A DNA stretch of 64,000 nucleotides from Microbacterium schleiferi (GTDB lineage: Bacteria > Actinomycetota > Actinomycetes > Actinomycetales > Microbacteriaceae): positions 2,666,001-2,730,000 of the forward strand of contig NZ_CP064760.1 in NCBI RefSeq assembly GCF_015565955.1, read 5' to 3'. The notes beneath the pieces are model-generated. The model had not been told where the DNA came from, did not search any database, and was given only the letters and a program-made list of their open reading frames with translations. The position numbers and the translations under genes are program-made. Shown here one piece after another: positions 59,030-64,000 of the stretch (its first letter is position 1; each line of letters starts with the position of its first letter).

Positions 59030-59410
59030 ATGGGCGCTGCGGAACTCAACCAGGAGTCGTTCGTCATGGCGGTGGAAGATCCCTACCTCACCGCCCTGAT
59101 CGGAACGATCGAGGAGCCCGCCGGATCCAGCACCGCAGCCCAAGCCGGCAGGCTGACGATCGCATGGTGGGACACACATGGCACTGGGCCGTCGTGCGCC
59201 GAACTCTTGAACGCGATGTTCACGAGCATCGCGTGGGACGACGTCATCGAAGACCCGGGACGGACACTCCTCGAACGCCGTGAACAGACCGAGCTCATCC
59301 AGCGCTGGCTGATCAGCTACTGGACCCGACTGGGCGCGATCGCCTTCATCCCCGGACACGACGACGTCGTACGGCCGGGACGAATCTATCCCGAGCCGGA
59401 GACTGACTGA
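59030..59410 (+). CDS. Protein of unknown function, possible small HTH
   Basis: 126 residues from ATG 59030. A longer TTG start at 58970 would place the inverted repeat inside the gene. Visible: VEDPYLTALIGTIEEPAGSS, TIAWWDTHGTGPSCAELLNA, RREQTELIQRWLISYWTRLG. The GTGPSCAELLNAMF segment could be a winged helix. Not recognised. Confidence 0.62.
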   Translation: MGAAELNQESFVMAVEDPYLTALIGTIEEPAGSSTAAQAGRLTIAWWDTHGTGPSCAELLNAMFTSIAWDDVIEDPGRTLLERREQTELIQRWLISYWTRLGAIAFIPGHDDVVRPGRIYPEPETD

Positions 59411-59457
59411 TCCATCACCGCCTGATAGGTTGGCCGGTTCTACGTCGAGGAGGAAGC

Positions 59458-59865
59458 ATGCGCGAGATCTCAATCGCAGGCCGTACGGTCACGGTCTCGC
59501 TCGTCGCGACCACGCACGGCGAGGATGGCGATATCCAGCGCTACCTCGTCGAGGTGTCGGGCTCGGACGCCGCGACCCACCTCTCGATTCTCCGCATGAC
59601 CAGCGCAGTCGATGCACGCGCAATGGCGTCGGCGATCGAGACCGAGCTCCTGCTCGACTATCCGGGCAGTCGTGACGACGGAGTCCTCCGCGATCCGAGC
59701 GTTCGCGCCTGGCGCGACGAGCATCGGACCGCAATCGAGGCCGCTCTCGGTCAGCTGCGTGACGAGATCGCTGGGATGCCGCCGGAGCCGGTCAGCGACC
59801 TCGAACGAACGCTGCTTCGCGCCTTCGAGATGGATCCCGACGCCCCGGATCCTGGCGATGCGTGA
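59458..59865 (+). CDS. Protein of unknown function
   Basis: 135 residues: REISIAGRTVTVSLVATTHG, DIQRYLVEVSGSDAATHLSI, ALGQLRDEIAGMPPEPVSDL. Strand-rich first half, helical second half. Good GAGGAGGA site before ATG. Overlaps the phosphoesterase start by 8 bases, so they are one transcript. Confidence 0.68.
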   Translation: MREISIAGRTVTVSLVATTHGEDGDIQRYLVEVSGSDAATHLSILRMTSAVDARAMASAIETELLLDYPGSRDDGVLRDPSVRAWRDEHRTAIEAALGQLRDEIAGMPPEPVSDLERTLLRAFEMDPDAPDPGDA

Positions 59866-60667
59866 GTACCCCTGGTTCGACTTCGACCAAGTCGACTTCG
59901 TGACCTCTGACACCCACTTCAGTCATGCCCGCATCAGCGAGCTCGCCGACCGTCCCTTCTCAACCGTCGCGGAGATGGATGCCGCGCTGATTGGCCGGTG
60001 GAACGACGTTGTCGCTCCTGACTCCGTCGTGCTGCACCTGGGAGATCTCGCGCTCGGAGCGATCGCTGAATCCCTTCCGCTCACCGCACACCTGCACGGA
60101 CGCCGACTCCTCGTCCCCGGCAACCACGATCGTGTCTCGCCCGCGACGCAGTCGAAACGGGCGATCGAGCGATTCCTGCCCATGTACGAAGCGGCGGGCT
60201 GGGAGATCCTCCCAGAGGTCGTCGAGGGCACCCGCCGCGGGTACCGGATCATCGCTTCGCACTACCCCTACGCCGGCGACAGCCAGGAACAGGATCGACA
60301 CACTTCGCATCGCCCGCGCTGGGACGACGGCATCCCGCTCATCCACGGGCACACCCACGCACGGGACCATGGCCCGAATGGGCATCAGTTCCACGTCGGC
60401 GTCGACGCCCACGACTTCTCACCAGTCCCGTTCAGCGTGATCGACGGCTGGATCCTGAGCCTGCCGGGAATCGAGACTCGGCTGCAGACAGCGGTCCGCG
60501 AGGCTCGAGAGGTCCTCGCCGACCTGGACGATACGCCCCCACTCAACATGGACTTGATGTTCTTCATGCAGGCGTACGACGAAATTCACATGCACCTCGA
60601 AGAGCTGCTGGCGGCCGTTGACGAAGTCGGGCACCTTAATGGCGACGAGGGCAAGGGGTCCCGATAG
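59858..60667 (+). CDS. Metallophosphoesterase
   Basis: 269 residues of calcineurin-like fold. Motifs: TSDTHFSHARI (DxH), VLHLGDLALG (GDxxxG), VPGNHDRVSP (GNHD), RIIASHYPYAG (H) and LIHGHTHARDHG (GHxH), all five metal-site blocks present. Phosphodiesterase or phosphatase of unknown substrate. The last 70 residues form a helical tail. ATG 59858. Confidence 0.9.
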   Translation: MREYPWFDFDQVDFVTSDTHFSHARISELADRPFSTVAEMDAALIGRWNDVVAPDSVVLHLGDLALGAIAESLPLTAHLHGRRLLVPGNHDRVSPATQSKRAIERFLPMYEAAGWEILPEVVEGTRRGYRIIASHYPYAGDSQEQDRHTSHRPRWDDGIPLIHGHTHARDHGPNGHQFHVGVDAHDFSPVPFSVIDGWILSLPGIETRLQTAVREAREVLADLDDTPPLNMDLMFFMQAYDEIHMHLEELLAAVDEVGHLNGDEGKGSR

Positions 60668-60715
60668 GATCGGCCATACCCGGATAAATCCGGTTCAATC
60701 CGCATGGGGGCGTGA

Positions 60716-60898
60716 ATGTCCGAGCCGTGGCTCTCTGCCGACGACATCGCTGAGCACTTGGGCGTGACCAAGGACACGATCTACGCCTGGATCTCCGACA
60801 AGGGGATGCCGGCGCACAAGGTCGGGCGTCTGTGGAAGTTCCAGGCGAGCGAGGTCGACGACTGGGTACGCAGAGGGGACGCAGGATCTCCGGACTGA
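60716..60898 (+). CDS. Excisionase-family HTH protein
   Basis: 60 residues: LSADDIAEHLGVTKDTIYAW, ISDKGMPAHKVGRLWKFQAS. The MerR/excisionase-type winged helix. Genes like this often precede defence helicases. The ATG follows a CCGGATAAATCCGG palindrome region. Confidence 0.85.
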   Translation: MSEPWLSADDIAEHLGVTKDTIYAWISDKGMPAHKVGRLWKFQASEVDDWVRRGDAGSPD

Positions 60899-60968
60899 CC
60901 CAGTCGGCCGCGATGTCGGCGGCACGACGTATCCTGATCGACTTGCCATTTTCCAGGGGAGGAACCAC

Positions 60969-62605
60969 GTGGACGCACCTGCGGTGACGCTGGCATCGCT
61001 GCGCGCCGGGCAACGCCTGCGCGGTGTCCTGCCCGGGCAGCCGGTGACACTCGTCGGCGTGACACCGCTGGACGACGCGCTCGTCGAGATCTTCTTCCGC
61101 GATGACTCGGGTCGGACCGGCGAACGCACCATCACCGAGCTCGATGCCGGCAAGCTCGAACTAGTCACGGAGCTGGGTAACGCGCCCGCGTTCGACGGCG
61201 ACCCTGATGAGTTCCGCCTCGCGGCCGAGGCGCTCCGCATCAAGTACGCCGCGCTCTACGACCCGATGGCGGCGGTGAATAGCTCGGACGTCGATCCGTT
61301 GCCGCATCAGATCCGCGCAGTGTACGAGGAACTCCTCCCGCGAATCCCGCTGCGGTTCCTCCTCGCTGATGACCCCGGCGCGGGCAAGACGATCATGGCC
61401 GGCCTCTACCTCAAGGAGCTCATCCTCCGCGCCGACTGCGAACGAGCGCTCATCGTCGCGCCCGGCGGCCTCGTGGAGCAGTGGCGGGAAGAGCTGTCGC
61501 AGAAATTCGACCTCTCGTTCGAGATCTTCAACCGTCAGATGGTCGACGACGCGCAGGGCCGCAATGTGTTCGACGAGCACCCGTTCCTCATCGCACGGAT
61601 GGACCAACTCTCCCGCAGCGATGACCTGATCGAGCAGCTCTCCGACGTCACCTGGGACGCTGTCGTCGTCGATGAGGCGCATCGCATGTCCGCGCACTAC
61701 TCGTCATGGGCGGGTCAAGTCGACGAGACGAAGCGGTTCCGGTTGGGGCGGCTGCTCGCCGAGACCGCGCACAACTTCCTCCTCATGACCGCGACCCCGC
61801 ACGCAGGCAAGGAAGAAGACTTCCAGCTGTTCATGTCCTTGCTGGACCGCGACCGGTTCGAGGGCCAGTTCCGCGCCGGCGTGCACCGCACTGACACGCG
61901 CGGCCTGATGCGGCGCATGGTGAAGGAAGAGCTCCTCACCTTCGAGGGCAAGCCTCTGTTCCCCGAGCGTCGCGCGTACACGGTCGAGTACGAGCTGAGC
62001 GACCCCGAGCGTGAGCTATATGAGCTGGTGACCGGCTACGTGCGCACCGAGATGGGTCGTGCGGAACGGCTCGCGCAGGCGGGCGACAAGAAGCGCGGCA
62101 ACAACGTGGGGTTCGCGCTCACCGTGCTGCAGCGACGCCTCGCCTCAAGTCCGGAGGCGATCCTCCGATCGCTCGAGCGACGCCAAGTGCGACTCGAGAC
62201 CCGTCTGCGGGAATGGCAGCGCGCGACCGACGAGGCCCGCTACAGCACCTCCATGACTGCGTCTATTGACGAGTGGTCAACCGGCCGCGTCGCACTCGAC
62301 TTCGAGGACGCCTCCGCTTCGGCGCCAAGCTTCAACCCCGACGAGTTCGATGACCTCGATGAAGAAATCTCCGAAGAAGAACGAGCACAGTTCGAGGCCC
62401 GTGTCGACCAGGTGGTCGACCTTGCCACTGCGGCCGAGTCGATCGGTGAACTCCGCGCTGAGATCGCGATCCTCGAAGACCTCATCCGCGTCGCGCGCCG
62501 CGTCCGGTTGCTGGATGACGACAAGAAGTGGGTGGAGCTGCGCACGATCCTCGACGACCAGCTAGCCGAGGTTCTGCAAACGCACTCGCCTGTGAACATG
62601 CGCGT
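60969..62605 (+). pseudogene. DrmD-like SNF2 helicase, truncated
   Basis: About 545 recognisable residues. Start GTG 60969 after AGGGGAGGA. N-terminal part, then SF2 motif I LLADDPGAGKTIMAGLYLKE, Ia LIVAPGGLVEQW, motif II VVVDEAHRMS (DEAH), motif III MTATPHAGKEEDF. Homology runs to KKWVELRTILDDQLAEVL and then changes. The second RecA domain with motifs IV-VI is absent. The frame stays open to 62750 but reads antisense through the dehydrogenase gene. DrmD is the helicase of DISARM-type defence. No other DISARM gene is in the window. Confidence 0.75.
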
Positions 62606-62620
62606 GCGCGCGGTTTCAGT

Positions 62621-63628
62621 CTACTCCCATCTGTGGACGGTGACCTTGCCGACTGTGCGGCCGTTCTCGACCAACTCGTGCGCCTCGCGGAGTGTGGTCG
62701 GTGAGATCGGCGCGAGTGTCGTTGTGGCCGTGGTGCGGATGCGGCCCTGATCTACAAGGTCAGCGACAGTGTTCAGGAGCTGGTGCTGTTCAATCATGTC
62801 CGGGGTCTGCCTGAGCGGGCGGGTGAACATCAGTTCCCAGTGCCAAGCGATGCTCTTGCCCTTGAGCGGGAACACGTCGCGCGGACCGTCGTCAATGGCG
62901 ACAATATGCCCGAACGCTCGAACGATCCGCGCATAGGTTTCGATCTGCCCCGCGGAATGCGCGGTGAACAGCCAGTCCACGCCATCCTGCGCGACGGCGA
63001 GCACCTGCTCAGCCAGGTCGTCGCGGTGGTTCACCACATGCTCCGCGCCCAGGTTGCGCACCCAGGCGGAGCGTTCATCGTCGGAGGCGGTGGCGATCAC
63101 GGTGACGTTCGGCAGGAGCGCGTCGGCCAGTGCCAGCATGATCGATCCGACTCCGCCGGTCGCGCCGATCACCAGCAGGGTGCCGGTCGAGTCCTCGGTA
63201 AGGGCGAGCCGCTCGAACAGGGTCTCCCAGGCGGTGATCGCCGTCAGCGGCAGCGCAGCAGCGTCGGCAAACGACAGCACCTGCGGCTTGCGCCCCGTAA
63301 TCCGCTCATCCACAACATGCAGGCGCTGGTTCGTACCTGGCCGGTCGATGCTGCCCGCGTAGTACACCTCGTCACCCGGAGCGAACAGCGTCACCGCTGA
63401 GCCGACCTCGCGCACCGTACCGGCGGCGTCGAAGCCGAGCACCTTGAACCCGTTCGCAGGAGCGCCTTCCCGCAGTTTCACATCGACCGGGTTCACCGAG
63501 ACCGCCTCGACCTCGACCAACAAGTCATGCGGTCCAAGTTCGGGCACCTCGACCTCGCGGGCGGTCAGCGCCTCGGGGTCGGTGGCGGGGAGGTTCTTCT
63601 CGTATCCGATCGCAGTCGTAGCCGTCAT
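62621..63628 (-). CDS. Zinc-type alcohol dehydrogenase / quinone oxidoreductase family protein
   Basis: 335 residues. GroES-like part (PHDLLVEVEAVSVNPVDVKL, VLGFDAAGTVREVGSAVTLF), NAD(P)-binding fold (GTLLVIGATGGVGSIMLALA) and AEHVVNHRDDLAEQV. Probably an NADPH-dependent reductase for reactive carbonyls or quinones. Divergent from an HxlR regulator, the usual arrangement for redox-controlled genes. Its 3' end is only about 15 bases from the truncated helicase. Confidence 0.92.
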   Translation of the reverse strand: MTATTAIGYEKNLPATDPEALTAREVEVPELGPHDLLVEVEAVSVNPVDVKLREGAPANGFKVLGFDAAGTVREVGSAVTLFAPGDEVYYAGSIDRPGTNQRLHVVDERITGRKPQVLSFADAAALPLTAITAWETLFERLALTEDSTGTLLVIGATGGVGSIMLALADALLPNVTVIATASDDERSAWVRNLGAEHVVNHRDDLAEQVLAVAQDGVDWLFTAHSAGQIETYARIVRAFGHIVAIDDGPRDVFPLKGKSIAWHWELMFTRPLRQTPDMIEQHQLLNTVADLVDQGRIRTTATTTLAPISPTTLREAHELVENGRTVGKVTVHRWE

Positions 63629-63699
63629 GCCAATTATGGTTCCCCAGACCTACTGGTTACCGTCAAGGCAACCTAGTACCCATCGGATACCATGAACGT
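63629..63699. promoter_or_regulatory. Divergent promoter and HxlR operator region
   Basis: 71 bases between the dehydrogenase and HxlR starts. TACTGGTTACC and GGCAACCTAGTA around 63651-63677 form an imperfect dyad that is a likely HxlR-binding site for both promoters. Confidence 0.55.
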
Positions 63700-64000
63700 A
63701 TGAGTCAGACCGTGGATGAGTGCGACCGGAACGACGTGTACGCGGCCATGTGTCCGTGCCGCGACATGCTCGACCTGCTCGCCAACAAGTGGAGCGCCCT
63801 GGCCATCGGTGCGCTCGAAGACGGGCCGCAACGCAACGGGCAACTCAAACGACGCTTGGAAGGCGTCAGCCCCAAGGTGCTGTCCCAGACCCTCAAGCGT
63901 CTCGAAGACCACGGCCTGCTCACTCGCACCGTCTACCCCGAGGTTCCCGCTCGCGTGGAGTACGAACTTACTGACCTCGGACACAGCGCAGCCGCCCCGT
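63700..64000 (+). CDS. HxlR-family transcriptional regulator, partial
   Basis: 100 residues to the window edge. CPCRDMLDLLANKWSALAIG, RRLEGVSPKVLSQTLKRLED, HGLLTRTVYPEVPARVEYEL are the HxlR winged helix. Cys residues near the N terminus (ECDRNDVYAAMCPC) suggest redox sensing. Start ATG 63700. Confidence 0.92.
   Translation, partial: MSQTVDECDRNDVYAAMCPCRDMLDLLANKWSALAIGALEDGPQRNGQLKRRLEGVSPKVLSQTLKRLEDHGLLTRTVYPEVPARVEYELTDLGHSAAAP

Overview
The window is high-GC actinobacterial DNA, most likely from a Microbacterium-like member of the Microbacteriaceae. The clues are DUF222/HNH and DUF2510 proteins, a LAGC-lipobox sugar-binding lipoprotein with LacI-type operators, and phage modules of the kind seen in Microbacterium siphoviruses. 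The genus is inference.

Layout. (1) 1-1160: host DNA. A maltose-type ABC transporter binding lipoprotein (minus strand, running off the left edge), two LacI-family operators, and the first codons of yajQ. (2) About 1161-42344: a complete 41-kb HK97-type siphoviral prophage inserted in the 5' end of yajQ. Host codons for MADSSFD remain at 1143-1163, while the body of yajQ with a phage-supplied start lies at 42320-42811. From left to right the prophage carries a serine integrase, a degenerate ImmA-like protein, a CI-like repressor, a divergent Cro-like gene, and a recombination/replication arm (RusA, YqaJ-type exonuclease, ERF annealing protein, clamp-like protein, HNH, DnaD-like HTH, SSB). Next come short cassettes separated by terminators (a secreted LysM-like protein, unknown genes, tRNA-Gln), then a ParB-methyltransferase-PLP enzyme fusion. 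The structural arm follows (terminase, portal-MuF, protease, capsid, connectors, tail tube, frameshifted tail chaperone, tape measure, tail tip, a GH18-like tail protein), then lysis genes, a minus-strand HicA/HTH pair, and a right arm of very small genes driven by three near-identical promoter-operator modules. (3) 42.3-52.0 kb: yajQ and an interrupted type I restriction-modification locus. hsdM, hsdS and a PIN toxin-antitoxin pair are separated from hsdR by a DUF222/HNH gene and two membrane proteins. (4) 52.0-57.8 kb: three overlapping tyrosine recombinases plus a TnpC-like gene, inserted at the SAM-motif codons of hsdM. (5) 57.8-62.6 kb: an island with a NYN nuclease, an XRE regulator flanked by a 19-bp inverted repeat, a metallophosphoesterase, an excisionase-like HTH and a DrmD-like helicase that stops before its second RecA domain. 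(6) 62.6-64 kb: a zinc-type alcohol dehydrogenase and a divergent HxlR regulator.

Caution on sequence quality. At least eight genes are broken in a way that one extra G or C in a short G/C run would repair: repressor, cro, GIY-YIG-like gene, methyltransferase fusion, GH18 tail gene, hsdR, and hsdM twice. Undercalled homopolymers explain this more simply than independent decay, so most apparent pseudogenes here should be verified first. The hsdM insertion and the helicase truncation are structural and do not have that explanation.
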